DNA from: a virus
DNA: 48,436 nucleotides
IMG/VR virus record: IMGVR_UViG_3300031565_000061
Span: 1-48,436 of that record
Direction: 5' to 3' (one strand)
The position numbers and the translations under genes are program-made. The notes under the pieces are model-generated. The model searched no databases. It was given only the letters and a program-made list of their open reading frames with translations, and was not told the DNA's origin. Below, in pieces: positions 6,473 through 14,810 of the stretch; the stretch's first letter is position 1, and each line of letters starts with the position of its first letter.

Positions 6473-7684
6473 TTATGCATCTATCACCTCCTGCTGCCCG
6501 CTTGACGCTTCATCGGGAGGACTTGAGGCCCCTATCCCTCCACGCCCAGTGACCGCCGATTCGTCGGCCAACTTTAGCGCCGCCGCTAGAATATTCTGGG
6601 CAGCGTTTAGGTCCCTGTCATGAACAGCCCCACAATCGCAAGTCCACCTCCTATCTGAAAGTGTCAGATTATCATTGATGCAACCGCACTCAGAGCACAG
6701 CTTGCTGGACGGGAACCAACGGTCCACGAGCCTCAGTTTACTGCCGCTCCACGCGGTCTTGTACGTCAACTGCTGGCGCAACCGATTGAAATTGGAGTCT
6801 GACACGGCCTTTGCCAAGTGACGATTCTTGACCATGCCTTTGACATTCAAGTCCTCCATAGCTACGAGGCCGTAGTCCCTAGTCACCTCCGCCGTGGCTT
6901 GATGTGCCGCATTTACCCGCACATCCTTGATCCGCTTCTGTATCCGCTGGACTCTCAGCTTTGCCCTAGCCCGCCGCTTACTCCCCTTAGTCTTGCAGGA
7001 TAGTTGGCGCTGTGACCGCGCCAGTAGCTTCTCTAGCTCATAGGTAGCCTTCGGATTCTCATATCGCTTCCCATCAGAAAGCGTCATTAGCGTTTTGATA
7101 CCGACGTCGATGCCCACCACAGGGTCAGCACTACGATCCGGAGGATCGGGTATCTCAGTCTCAACGACGAAGGATGCATACCACCGCCCCGCCTCTTCAC
7201 TGACAGCCACTGTCCCAACCATCTTGCCCTCAAATCGCAGGGCCTTGCTCATCCTAACCCATCCAAGTTTAGGCAACTTGACGCTCCGTCGGTCTTCGCT
7301 CAATTGCACGAGGTACGCCGTGACGTGGAAAACGCGCCGCGCCGTCCGTCTTGACTTGAACTTTGGGAAACCCTTTTTGGCCTCTCCATTCTTGACCCGC
7401 CGGAAGAAGTTCTGGTATGCCCTGTCCATGTTCCATATTGCATTGACAAGCGTGTCTCGCAGGATATCATTGAGCCACGCCCTTTCCAGCGTGTGTTTCT
7501 CAATAGTCAAGAGTTTCTGCACACCGTACTTACTCAGTGACTTGCCCTCTTGCTCATAGGCTGTCTTCTTCTGTTCTAGCGCCCAGTTGTAAGTCCAACG
7601 GTAAGCACCAACCCAGCGGTTGAAACCGCTTCGGTGCTCATTGTTGGGTCTCAGTTGTATCCTATGGCTCTTCTGTACAATCAT
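6473..7684 (-). CDS. tnpB: TnpB / IS605 OrfB-like RNA-guided nuclease
   Basis: A 403-residue, full-length TnpB-family protein. The N-terminus (SHRIQLRPNNEHRSGFNRWV) is the usual OrfB helix-turn-helix region. The RuvC-like domain keeps all three acidic residues: D193 in GIDVGIKT, E277 in VAMEDLN and D358 in HDRDLNAA. A zinc ribbon lies between them (CSEC at 330-333, CDC at 349-351). TnpB proteins are RNA-guided DNA endonucleases, and Cas12 effectors evolved from them. No TnpA transposase accompanies it. Upstream are a consensus promoter and a structured leader; the CRISPR array begins 59 bp downstream on the same strand. The ribosome site is weak (AAGGCG). Confidence 0.92.
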   Translation of the reverse strand: MIVQKSHRIQLRPNNEHRSGFNRWVGAYRWTYNWALEQKKTAYEQEGKSLSKYGVQKLLTIEKHTLERAWLNDILRDTLVNAIWNMDRAYQNFFRRVKNGEAKKGFPKFKSRRTARRVFHVTAYLVQLSEDRRSVKLPKLGWVRMSKALRFEGKMVGTVAVSEEAGRWYASFVVETEIPDPPDRSADPVVGIDVGIKTLMTLSDGKRYENPKATYELEKLLARSQRQLSCKTKGSKRRARAKLRVQRIQKRIKDVRVNAAHQATAEVTRDYGLVAMEDLNVKGMVKNRHLAKAVSDSNFNRLRQQLTYKTAWSGSKLRLVDRWFPSSKLCSECGCINDNLTLSDRRWTCDCGAVHDRDLNAAQNILAAALKLADESAVTGRGGIGASSPPDEASSGQQEVIDA

Positions 7685-7696
7685 CGCCTTATGTCA

Positions 7697-7787
7697 AAGG
7701 GGTCACACATTGCCTTGCGTCCCGCTACAGGTGCGCGTGGCCTGCATGACCCCTTCTATAACAAAACAACCACGCCGCACCTGTAGC
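7697..7787 (-). promoter_or_regulatory. interleaved inverted repeats in tnpB leader
   Basis: Two inverted repeats interlock. One is an imperfect 17/18-bp pair at 7770-7787 and 7724-7740 (GCTACAGGTGCG with CGCACCTGTAGC cores). The other is a perfect 9-bp pair, AAGGGGTCA with TGACCCCTT, at 7747-7755 and 7697-7705. In the leader RNA the order is a-b-a'-b', so both stems together would form a pseudoknot, or the two could exclude each other. The 5' arm begins at about the predicted transcription start, and the last arm ends 12 bases before the tnpB start codon. Confidence 0.6.
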
Positions 7788-7793
7788 ATTATC

Positions 7794-7822
7794 AGTATAG
7801 CAGATTCCTTCCGGTTTGTCAA
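7794..7822 (-). promoter_or_regulatory. sigma-70 consensus promoter for tnpB
   Basis: On the minus strand, TTGACA (7817-7822), a 17-bp spacer and TATACT (7794-7799). The predicted start, near 7787, coincides with the first base of the leader hairpin. It lies about 30 bp downstream of box promoter B, so tnpB, the array and dnaB have two tandem promoters of different types. Confidence 0.75.
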
Positions 7823-7844
7823 GCCTCATTTACTTCACTCACTC

Positions 7845-7878
7845 ATTATAGATCGCTAAAACCTTTTGGGAGCAAAAG
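7845..7878 (-). promoter_or_regulatory. box-type phage promoter (site B)
   Basis: The 16-bp box CTTTTGCTCCCAAAAG (7863-7878) is identical to site A. It is followed by 12 bp and the -10 TATAAT (7845-7850). No 14-bp upstream box is visible. It begins just after the stop of the gene at 7885 and reads toward tnpB. Confidence 0.7.
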
Positions 7879-7884
7879 AAAGCA

Positions 7885-8250
7885 TCACATCTCCCCCGCC
7901 AGGGCCATCAATACCAACGCCTCTTCTAATGCCTGCCGGTCCTCCGGGTTGACGAACTGAAACAACCTTGGCAGCCACAGCAACTCATAAGGGGGCTCAT
8001 CTCTTCGTATACTAGACAATGTACACCCACACAACGGTTGACCGTAGACGCGCCATGTAAGATTCGAATGGTTCCAAGGATTTGCCACCTTCACAATATT
8101 GAAAACGTGACTCTTGAAACCAGACCAATATATATTTTGCACCCTTATCACAATGGCATCATCATTGTGGCAGGACAACTCCTTTAGACATTTACGGCAT
8201 ACACCATCGTTGCGAATTTCAAAGGTAGGCAACACGAGTACCTGCTTCAC
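7885..8250 (-). CDS. hypothetical protein with WLPxLFQ motif
   Basis: A 121-residue protein starting at GTG 8250 behind GGAAGGGATAGG. A C-x-x-C pair near the N-terminus (VCRKC) and later cysteines (PLCGC) could bind zinc. The C-terminal part, PYELLWLPRLFQF, resembles a segment of the gene at 119-457. It is the last gene of the operon starting near 17.7 kb. No function is recognised. Confidence 0.65.
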   Translation of the reverse strand: MKQVLVLPTFEIRNDGVCRKCLKELSCHNDDAIVIRVQNIYWSGFKSHVFNIVKVANPWNHSNLTWRVYGQPLCGCTLSSIRRDEPPYELLWLPRLFQFVNPEDRQALEEALVLMALAGEM

Positions 8251-8253
8251 AAC

Positions 8254-8562
8254 CTATCCCTTCCTGCTATCAATCTCCGTCTGCGCCCGGTGCAACAGGT
8301 GCCGCCATACCTTGCCCCGCAGCTCCGGGAACCGGGCGATGATGTGCAGGTACTCCTCCACCTTCACCGGGGCCTGGCCCTTGGTCCGCCAACGCCACCA
8401 GCGCGGTCGCCCCATGCCCAGGATATCGGCGAAACCCTGCCTCCCGATGCCCTGCATGGCGCTAGCCAGCCTGTTCTTCAGGTCCAACGACTGCACCAGC
8501 GTAAGATGCGGGTCCACCACCTTCATATCTACATCCTTCAACTGAACCTCGGTCTCCTTCAT
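8254..8562 (-). CDS. putative helix-turn-helix protein
   Basis: A 102-residue protein starting at ATG 8562, an ATGA overlap with the upstream stop, behind AAAGGGGTGCAGAG. The block GFADILGMGRPRWWRWRTKG looks like a helix-turn-helix in which GMGRPRWWRWR would be the recognition helix; the surroundings are helical. It could be a small DNA-binding regulator. The motif is visible by eye only, and no named family matches. Confidence 0.55.
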   Translation of the reverse strand: MKETEVQLKDVDMKVVDPHLTLVQSLDLKNRLASAMQGIGRQGFADILGMGRPRWWRWRTKGQAPVKVEEYLHIIARFPELRGKVWRHLLHRAQTEIDSRKG

Positions 8563-9890
8563 CTCTGCACCCCTTTCTTGGTAGCCATGCTCGATCCATA
8601 GGAATTCAGCCAAGACAACTCTTCCCGCCCCCACTTCGATAGCAGGGACGCACTCTCCTCCAGCAGGAACTCGTACCGCCTGGCCCAACTCTCGTCATGA
8701 TTCGGCTGGCCCACATGGGCCACCACATGCGCCGCCCGGTCCCGTAACATCAAAACCATCTCACTATTGGCCGCACTGACGCGCAACCCCTGCGGGTTCA
8801 ACAGCACGAAGGTTCTACCACCCCACTCTGAAATCTCAGCCAGATAGTCCTCATCCCCCACCAACAGGCCCGGCGTGAAGGCCCACCCGTTGAGGCCCAA
8901 CAGCTTGCCCATAGCCCGGACCATGAAGGCCCATGCCCTCAATAATCGCTGGTACTTAGCGATCTGCAGGTTGATACCGGTCTCCCCTCCCGCCCACTTG
9001 ACCACGTAGTCCTCACGATAGGTCCAGTCCGGATCGGGGCGAGGCAGGAACCCAGCCCACTCATAGCCCTCATCAATCAGGCCGTCTATGATCTCACCAA
9101 AGGTATCCTGACCACTAAGAGGGAAGGAATCCAAAACGCGCTCAAAGACTGCATCACCAATACCAGTCCTCCCTGCCTCTTCCAGAAGGCCATAGAGGTG
9201 CCCATAAGACGGCTTGGAGCAGTTGTAGGAATCCACCACGCCCATCAGAGCCTCACAGGCACGCTTTGTATCCACCGGGTCCGGGGCTGCTACGGTCACC
9301 CTCACGGGCCGCATAAGCAGGTCCGCCGATGGGGCACCGATTTCTTCCAGCCTCCCGGCCCCCATTGCCGGAGGCGTCCTGTGGGCTGCATGAAAGTCTA
9401 CCTGCGCCGGGTCCGTGAGGGGCCTGGTCACAGTCCAGGGGTTGAGTAGCACCGATGCCGCCATGTGATCTAACTGCACCGCCCACATGCCCCGCAGCGC
9501 GTCCCCAGCCTCATTGAAGGCCCCCAGCTCCGTCACATCCAAGGTGACCTGCACAGGCACGCCAGGCAAGAGCCTCACAAACATCGCCGTCCCGTTCTCC
9601 CTAACGATCATGACCCCCGGAAACGCAGTCCCGTTGGCCTCCACGAACAGGCGGCACCATTCGAGATTCATGCGCAGGCTGCCCTTCCTCAAACCCGGCA
9701 GCCGCTCCTCATCCAGGAACACGGGCACGCCGTTACTGGCTGCTGCCAGGAGCCGTATCACGTCTGAATAGTCATCCTCACGGAAACGAACCTCACGCGC
9801 CCCAGCCTGCAAGGCCGCACGAAACTCGTTGCGGACCTCCAGGAAGGGTCTGGTGCCAAACAGTCCCATCAAATCGCTTGTAGCCACCAT
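8559..9890 (-). CDS. metallopeptidase-like protein of the MoxR-VWA module
   Basis: A 443-residue protein. Near the C-terminus is HVVAHVGQPNHDESW (H388, H392, H398), an H-x3-H-x5-H-x-E-S pattern of the sort found in putative zinc metallopeptidase domains (for example HELAHxxxxxHxExF). The usual glutamate after the first histidine is replaced by valine, so catalysis is doubtful. The rest is unassigned, mixed alpha/beta. It is translationally coupled (TGATG) to a small cysteine protein and lies in the same operon as the VWA protein and MoxR ATPase, which suggests it is a partner or substrate. ATG 9890 follows AAGGGGGTG. Confidence 0.6.
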   Translation of the reverse strand: MVATSDLMGLFGTRPFLEVRNEFRAALQAGAREVRFREDDYSDVIRLLAAASNGVPVFLDEERLPGLRKGSLRMNLEWCRLFVEANGTAFPGVMIVRENGTAMFVRLLPGVPVQVTLDVTELGAFNEAGDALRGMWAVQLDHMAASVLLNPWTVTRPLTDPAQVDFHAAHRTPPAMGAGRLEEIGAPSADLLMRPVRVTVAAPDPVDTKRACEALMGVVDSYNCSKPSYGHLYGLLEEAGRTGIGDAVFERVLDSFPLSGQDTFGEIIDGLIDEGYEWAGFLPRPDPDWTYREDYVVKWAGGETGINLQIAKYQRLLRAWAFMVRAMGKLLGLNGWAFTPGLLVGDEDYLAEISEWGGRTFVLLNPQGLRVSAANSEMVLMLRDRAAHVVAHVGQPNHDESWARRYEFLLEESASLLSKWGREELSWLNSYGSSMATKKGVQR

Positions 9891-10195
9891 CACCCCCTTG
9901 CCAAACCGATCAGGTTCAGAAAACCCTCCAGCACTTTCCGGTCCCTTCCGGTCAATACCCCCCTCAGCCGCCGAATGTGCACCACCAGGCCCACTCGCTC
10001 ATAGAGGTTACACACCCGGCGTCCCACCAGCCACCCCCGCGTCACAGACTCGCAGGCGTACACGTGCCTCAGCCCCACGTCGCAGCGGATCACGTAGTCC
10101 TCGCTGGGGAACACGTGCTCTCGGCACTCCGGGCACGATACGGCGCTACCGCCCCGGCCATTAGGAACCACGTACAGACGAAGCTCAGTGGTCAT
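9890..10195 (-). CDS. small zinc-site protein
   Basis: A 101-residue protein starting at ATG 10195 through an ATGA overlap with the VWA gene; a GTG at 10204 is an alternative. It contains CPEC (about residues 21-24) and two further spaced cysteines (RCDVG and YACES), forming a likely zinc knuckle. The C-terminal half is basic. It sits between the VWA protein and the metallopeptidase-like protein and probably works with them. The family is unknown. Confidence 0.65.
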   Translation of the reverse strand: MTTELRLYVVPNGRGGSAVSCPECREHVFPSEDYVIRCDVGLRHVYACESVTRGWLVGRRVCNLYERVGLVVHIRRLRGVLTGRDRKVLEGFLNLIGLARG

Positions 10196-11553
10196 CTTGT
10201 CCACACCGTCCAGTCCTCTACCACATCCTCCACGTCAATCACCTTGTCGGCCCACGTAGGCGGCTTGCCCGTGCCCACACGCACGATCACGATGCTCACC
10301 CTGGCAGGCTTGACCTCATCCCAATAGTTCAGGCAGTCCGAGATGACGACCACGATCTCAGGCCGGGGCCGCAGCTTCATGGCTCGTGCAATGCCCGACT
10401 CCAGGATGGTTCCCCCACCGCCCACAACGTCCACCTGGCGGGGATTGAACACACGCTGGCAGGTATGGGCCTCCGCATCCGTAGCCAGTACCCACACGCC
10501 CTCCAGCATCCCCATAGCCCTGAGCACGCCGCCAATCTCCGTGAGGGCCAACCCAACCTGATGACCGGACATGGACCCTGATGTGTCCAGAACCACAGCG
10601 ATCCTCGGCACAGGCTTCACCAAACCCGGCAGGATGAGGCCGCTCAACGCAGCCCTACGGTTCGGTGTCCTGAATGAGTAGTCTGAGAACCCCAGGACGT
10701 GCCCAATGGACTGACGTATCCAGCGGTCTAGAACCTTGTACCAGGGCACCTTGGAGTAAAGCTGCATCTCTGCCCAACGCTTCATCCAGCCGGGTACTGA
10801 GCCGATGCCCCGCTGCGACTTATCACGCTCCGCGGCCTCCTGGATGTCCTGGGCCAGCTTGCGGGCAATGAGCCGCCCCTGGGCCTCAGTGATGCCCTCC
10901 GGATGGTCCTGCTGCTCCCAGTCCTTCCAGTGCCCATCAGACACAGAACCCTGGCCCTGGCCTGGTTGCTGGTCTTGACCTTGCTGGCCCTTGCCTTGGC
11001 CCTTACCTTGCTGTTGACTCTGCCCCTGTTGACTCTGCCCCTGGCCTTGACCTTGTTGCCGCCCCTTGCCCTGCTGCTGGCCCCCTGCGCCACCGGATTG
11101 CTGCTGTTGCCGCTCCAGAAGTCGATAATACTCCTCAGCCAGGAGGCCCTTGAGCAAGCTCTCGAAAGGCGGCTTGCCCGGTGCAATGTATCCCTGTGGG
11201 GGCCAATCCAGATTCGAGTCACCGTTGATCTCATCCTCGATGTCACCCTGGAGTTCCAATTCCGCCGCAATGAGCGCGCACTGTTCGTCCGGGAAGTCTG
11301 CCATGCGCTCATAGTGACGCCGCATCCAGTGGCACACCTCATGGTACAGGACCGTCACGCAGGCCTCCAAGGGCCACTTGGCTACCTCCTCCGGGTTGTA
11401 GTAGATCACCGCGTCCTTGGACATAGCCATACTGGGCACCTCTCCAGTGGGCACCATGCGCATAGTCCACAACACAGCCCGAAGGTAGCCACGCAGATAG
11501 TTGAGCCGCACCCTTGCCGCGTCCATCGCCAAAGTAGCATCACGGTTGGTCAT
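10192..11553 (-). CDS. metallopeptidase-VWA protein (DUF2201-like)
   Basis: A 453-residue protein with the DUF2201 plan. The N-terminal putative metallopeptidase domain has HEVCH at residues 71-75. A glutamine/glycine-rich linker (149-203) follows. The C-terminal von Willebrand A domain has an intact MIDAS DTSGSMS (323-329) and a second acidic site ATDAEAH. Such VWA proteins pair with MoxR AAA ATPases, and these complexes are thought to insert metals into or remodel other proteins. The partner ATPase is encoded two genes upstream at 12698-13894. The low-complexity linker is encoded by short CAG/GGC-rich repeats that could vary in length. Confidence 0.85.
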   Translation of the reverse strand: MTNRDATLAMDAARVRLNYLRGYLRAVLWTMRMVPTGEVPSMAMSKDAVIYYNPEEVAKWPLEACVTVLYHEVCHWMRRHYERMADFPDEQCALIAAELELQGDIEDEINGDSNLDWPPQGYIAPGKPPFESLLKGLLAEEYYRLLERQQQQSGGAGGQQQGKGRQQGQGQGQSQQGQSQQQGKGQGKGQQGQDQQPGQGQGSVSDGHWKDWEQQDHPEGITEAQGRLIARKLAQDIQEAAERDKSQRGIGSVPGWMKRWAEMQLYSKVPWYKVLDRWIRQSIGHVLGFSDYSFRTPNRRAALSGLILPGLVKPVPRIAVVLDTSGSMSGHQVGLALTEIGGVLRAMGMLEGVWVLATDAEAHTCQRVFNPRQVDVVGGGGTILESGIARAMKLRPRPEIVVVISDCLNYWDEVKPARVSIVIVRVGTGKPPTWADKVIDVEDVVEDWTVWTR

Positions 11554-11815
11554 TGGTAGGTTCTTCCGTCACGGTCACGTGGTACTGCCGGCCGTCAAGA
11601 ATGTCCCACTCATCATCAGGACCTAAGATAAGCTCAGTTCCACAGCCCAGGCGAACACAGCATCCATCATAGTCAGCAACCCCTGTGCTTTCGTACACCA
11701 CATCTTCCTTCATCGCTTCGGCGAGGAGCTGAGCGGCCTCTTCCACGCCCGTATTATTTCGACCGATGGCTTGCACACCCCTCATGATCTTCCTCATTTC
11801 TTCCTCACTCACCAT
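11540..11815 (-). CDS. hypothetical protein
   Basis: A 91-residue acidic protein. ATG 11815 overlaps the upstream stop by 11 bases; a second ATG at 11797 behind GAGGAAGAA is also possible. The C-terminal half (VRLGCGTELILGPDDEWDIL) appears beta-rich and loosely resembles the gene at 1906-2172. It overlaps the VWA gene by 14 bases. No function is recognised. Confidence 0.6.
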   Translation of the reverse strand: MVSEEEMRKIMRGVQAIGRNNTGVEEAAQLLAEAMKEDVVYESTGVADYDGCCVRLGCGTELILGPDDEWDILDGRQYHVTVTEEPTNDQP

Positions 11816-12683
11816 GCTCCATGTCCCCTATCACATCCCACGGCCACTGATTCCAGAGCTGCCCGTCGAGTAGTCGGCCTGCCTGGGCCTTTCCAACACG
11901 GTATACCTGAGCCTCAACCATCATACGTGCAGGATCCGGCGGTAGTGGTCTTGTGAATGCGTGATAGCGCTCATAGGAACCACCGTAGGAAGTTGGCCCC
12001 CACTCCCCCCATTGCTTGAACGAAAATGGAATCTCTGCTGCTACGCATTGATCTCTGATGTTTCGTGCCCAGTCGGGGTGCATTGGCCTAGCCCCTGGCC
12101 CTGATTCGCCCTCCACGGCTGCGCCAGCAAGTCGTGCTAGTAGCTCAGGGGGGATCGTGACGGGCCCCAACAGCGGGCCGAAGTTCACCCAGTGCTTGCC
12201 CGGTATCTTGACCAGCTCCTCGACCCGCCACATCTGGTCTTGGGTTTCGACCGAGACGCCGAGGTAGACGTTGGATAGAATTAGCTCGTCGCTGGTCGCA
12301 ACTGCCTCTTGCCAATAGCCAATGAACCAATCGCGCATCTCCGCTGGCCGCTTGGTCAGTACCAAGAAGGTATGCTGTGGAGCCTCATACATCGCCTGCC
12401 ACACATCGCCCCTCTGCTCCCAGGTCACATCCTGGTGAAACAGGTCCCCCATCGAGCACACGAACACCACTCTCGGCTTCCTCCAACTCAGCGGTTCATC
12501 CAGCTTGTCCTGGTGAAACGTCACGTCGAACTGATGTGGCTTCTCGGGATACCCGAACCGCCCCGCCAGTCTCTGTGCCATGCGCCGGGCATAGCAGTTG
12601 TCGCAGCCGGGAGTACCCGCATGGGTGCAGCCCGTGATTGGATTCCAGCTCTCATCAGCCCACTCAATCCTCGTCTTGCCCAT
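11805..12683 (-). CDS. phage Gp37/Gp68-like protein (DUF5131)
   Basis: A 292-residue protein opening IEWADESWNPITGCTHAGTP and then GCDNCYARR. The phrase W-N-P-x-x-G-C and the following C-x-x-C-Y-A are the signature of the DUF5131 family (phage Gp37/Gp68), common in phages and mobile elements. The three cysteines (19, 27, 30) resemble a radical-SAM-type cluster site, and VFVCSMGDLFH is another family hallmark. The biochemical role of the family is not established. ATG 12683 follows AGGAGGTAGGAG. Confidence 0.85.
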   Translation of the reverse strand: MGKTRIEWADESWNPITGCTHAGTPGCDNCYARRMAQRLAGRFGYPEKPHQFDVTFHQDKLDEPLSWRKPRVVFVCSMGDLFHQDVTWEQRGDVWQAMYEAPQHTFLVLTKRPAEMRDWFIGYWQEAVATSDELILSNVYLGVSVETQDQMWRVEELVKIPGKHWVNFGPLLGPVTIPPELLARLAGAAVEGESGPGARPMHPDWARNIRDQCVAAEIPFSFKQWGEWGPTSYGGSYERYHAFTRPLPPDPARMMVEAQVYRVGKAQAGRLLDGQLWNQWPWDVIGDMEHGE

Positions 12684-12697
12684 CTTCTCCTACCTCC

Positions 12698-13894
12698 TCA
12701 CAGTTCCATCGCCGCGTCATCATCCAGTTTCGGTATCATCTTCGCACGCTCCAGCAAAGGTTGAAACCGCGCTATCTGTTCGTAAACCGGGGGTAGGTCA
12801 GCCCTGGCCTTGGACGCTAGGGACCGCGCCGCAGCCGCAGCCGTGCCCGTCTTGCCCTGGTCCGCCGCAGCCGCAAATACATTCCAGGCCGCTACCCAAA
12901 TCTTCGGCGTGATCTTCTTGCCGGACACGTAAATCGCCAGGTTCGCCAGCTCCGCATAGGCCCTGTCCTGGCGGTCCGGCACCACGTACTTGGACCCCTG
13001 CTTGAGCATGTCCTCCGCCGAGGTGAGGTCCAGGTTATCGGACCACAGAAGGAACTCCGCACCCACTGCACCAATAGACCCCACCGCCAACCGCTCCCGC
13101 ACGCTCTCATAGAGTTGCTTAGAGATGCCCCGCACAGCATCCAGCCAGGACAAACAGGGCAGCAGGTACTCATACCAGGACCGCTCACTGGCCCACGGCC
13201 CAGACGCCTTCTCCTCATCCACACGGCCCTCCCGATCCACAGGCATGACCACCAAGTGCTGCCGACGGTATCCCATGATGTAGGCGTAAATCAACCCCTT
13301 CCACCGCTCACGGGACTCCGCCGCCTTGGCCGCATCAAACGTAGGCAGCACCGGGGCCGGGAAGTCTAGCAGCATATTGTCGGCCCAATGCGCCGCGTCC
13401 TCCTGCCACCCCAGATGCAGCAACCGGTTAGCCATAGGCGGTGACAGTTGAAATCCCCCAGGGGCCATCTCCGGCGGGTTCGCAGCCGCCACAATGCGGG
13501 TGCTATCACCAAGGTAGCAATCGCCTACGCACCGCTCATGCACGAACCGGAGTTGTGCCGCCTGCATCGCAGGGAACACCGTAGTCAGCTCCTCAAGAAA
13601 CACCACAGTCACATGACCCTCGGTGGCGCGGTCGCTGATGCTACGCGCCCACTCCAGGGGCAGCTCCAAAGTCACCCGGCGCTCCAAGTCCGGGGCCAGG
13701 TAGCCAATGATGTCCGAGGGCTGCCGGATACTGCCCATAAACACGTACAAATCCCATCCCAGGGCCTTCGTAGCCGCTTTCAGGAACGCCGTCTTGGCGA
13801 TGCCGGGCACCCCTAAGATGAGCGCAGGCACGTTGGCCTGCATAGCCGTCATTACAGCTAAGGTCTGCTCTTGCCAGATTGAGTACTCTTTCAT
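12698..13894 (-). CDS. MoxR-family AAA+ ATPase
   Basis: A 398-residue ATPase with Walker A GVPGIAKT (28-35), Walker B VVFLEEL (97-103, with glutamate in place of the usual aspartate) and a sensor-1 region IVAAANP (134-140). The loop IRQPSDIIGYLAP after Walker A is characteristic of MoxR proteins. These hexameric ATPases act with VWA-domain partners, and the partner is encoded two genes downstream. ATG 13894 follows GAGG; an in-frame GTG lies immediately before it. The C-terminal helical half is probably the lid and a partner-binding region. Confidence 0.85.
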   Translation of the reverse strand: MKEYSIWQEQTLAVMTAMQANVPALILGVPGIAKTAFLKAATKALGWDLYVFMGSIRQPSDIIGYLAPDLERRVTLELPLEWARSISDRATEGHVTVVFLEELTTVFPAMQAAQLRFVHERCVGDCYLGDSTRIVAAANPPEMAPGGFQLSPPMANRLLHLGWQEDAAHWADNMLLDFPAPVLPTFDAAKAAESRERWKGLIYAYIMGYRRQHLVVMPVDREGRVDEEKASGPWASERSWYEYLLPCLSWLDAVRGISKQLYESVRERLAVGSIGAVGAEFLLWSDNLDLTSAEDMLKQGSKYVVPDRQDRAYAELANLAIYVSGKKITPKIWVAAWNVFAAAADQGKTGTAAAAARSLASKARADLPPVYEQIARFQPLLERAKMIPKLDDDAAMEL

Positions 13895-13903
13895 CACGTT
13901 TCC

Positions 13904-14305
13904 TCACTCTCCCCAAATGTCTGTTGCGGTCCAATTCTGGGACTCCTCCCGACGCTTCTCCTCTTCATCGTCGAGATGCCGCTGCTGGCCACACTCCATA
14001 CAGCGGCACAACTTGCCCCCTTCGTCCATGCGGGCATGCTCCGTAGACTTCTTACAGTCCTTACAATCCCGCATCCACCGCCCACCCCAGGCGTAGGGCA
14101 CCGTGCCCTTGTAGCGGCTCGTGAATCCCCAATACTCGGTGAGCGCCCCGCAGGTGCAGTAGTCTTCCTTGGGACGCCCACGAATCCGCTCCCCCGGCCC
14201 GTCTAGGTAGCACGGGTAGTAAGCCACGCGCCTGCACTTGGGACATACGTACCGAGCACGGAGGCGGTGCTGCTTGAACCCGCGCCGGAACCGCGGTTTA
14301 GCCAC
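13904..14305 (-). CDS. multi-cysteine zinc-ribbon protein
   Basis: A 133-residue protein starting at GTG 14305 behind AGGAGGAAG. Cysteine pairs include CPKC (21-24), CTC (50-52), CKDC (81-84) and CRCMEC (99-104), enough for two or three zinc ribbons. The C-terminus is acidic. Proteins of this kind usually bind nucleic acids or act as structural adaptors. It lies directly upstream of the MoxR ATPase, with a ten-base gap. The family is unknown. Confidence 0.65.
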   Translation of the reverse strand: MAKPRFRRGFKQHRLRARYVCPKCRRVAYYPCYLDGPGERIRGRPKEDYCTCGALTEYWGFTSRYKGTVPYAWGGRWMRDCKDCKKSTEHARMDEGGKLCRCMECGQQRHLDDEEEKRREESQNWTATDIWGE

Positions 14306-14810
14306 TGCACTTCCTCCTCTTCCTTCCTCGCTTGCGCATCACAGCCCACACCTTCGGCTTCACCTGCCCCTCCCCACACATCTCCACCACCGTCCCCAGC
14401 CGCGCAAGCGCCTGAGCCTTCCGGCGGCTGTCCACAAACTGCACGGTCATCCGGCGGCCTTTGGCCAGTTTGACCATGGCCGCCAGGCAGTGATAGCAGA
14501 CCGTGTTGCGGTTGCCGTCGCACTTCTCCATAGATGCGTAGTTTCCGCCCAACTCTGTAGGGAGCGTAGGGCTAGAATCAGGTTCGCAGTCACCCCACGG
14601 GTGAATATGGTTGCAGAAGAACCACGCCCGGACTATGCCATTGTCCGCCACGAACTTGGCAAAGACCTCGTACCAGCTACCCATCACGGAGGCGCTGGGC
14701 ATACGCCAGGCCCGTTGCCGGTTCCCTTTCTTCTTCCGCAGGACCGACACCGCACCCAGGTCCACCATGGCCCGCGCCCTCTTGACACGACTAGCTTTCG
14801 CGGTCACCAC
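14298..14810 (-). CDS. hypothetical basic protein with cysteine pairs
   Basis: A protein of about 170 residues. GTG 14810 behind GGAGGGAGGGGC is preferred; ATG 14768 is an alternative. It has a CNHIHPWGDC segment and CDGNRNTVCYHC, both suited to metal binding, and a strongly basic C-terminus (RKRGRKRRKCSG). It overlaps both neighbours. It may bind nucleic acid, but no family is recognised. Confidence 0.6.
   Translation of the reverse strand: MVTAKASRVKRARAMVDLGAVSVLRKKKGNRQRAWRMPSASVMGSWYEVFAKFVADNGIVRAWFFCNHIHPWGDCEPDSSPTLPTELGGNYASMEKCDGNRNTVCYHCLAAMVKLAKGRRMTVQFVDSRRKAQALARLGTVVEMCGEGQVKPKVWAVMRKRGRKRRKCSG

Noticed and set aside
6473-7684. Complete IS605 transposon
   Set aside because: No TnpA gene and no clear left or right end with target motif could be identified; only tnpB is present.
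8559-9890. Active zinc protease assignment
   Set aside because: The HxxxH histidines are present, but the catalytic glutamate expected after the first histidine is valine, so only a metallopeptidase-like label is justified.
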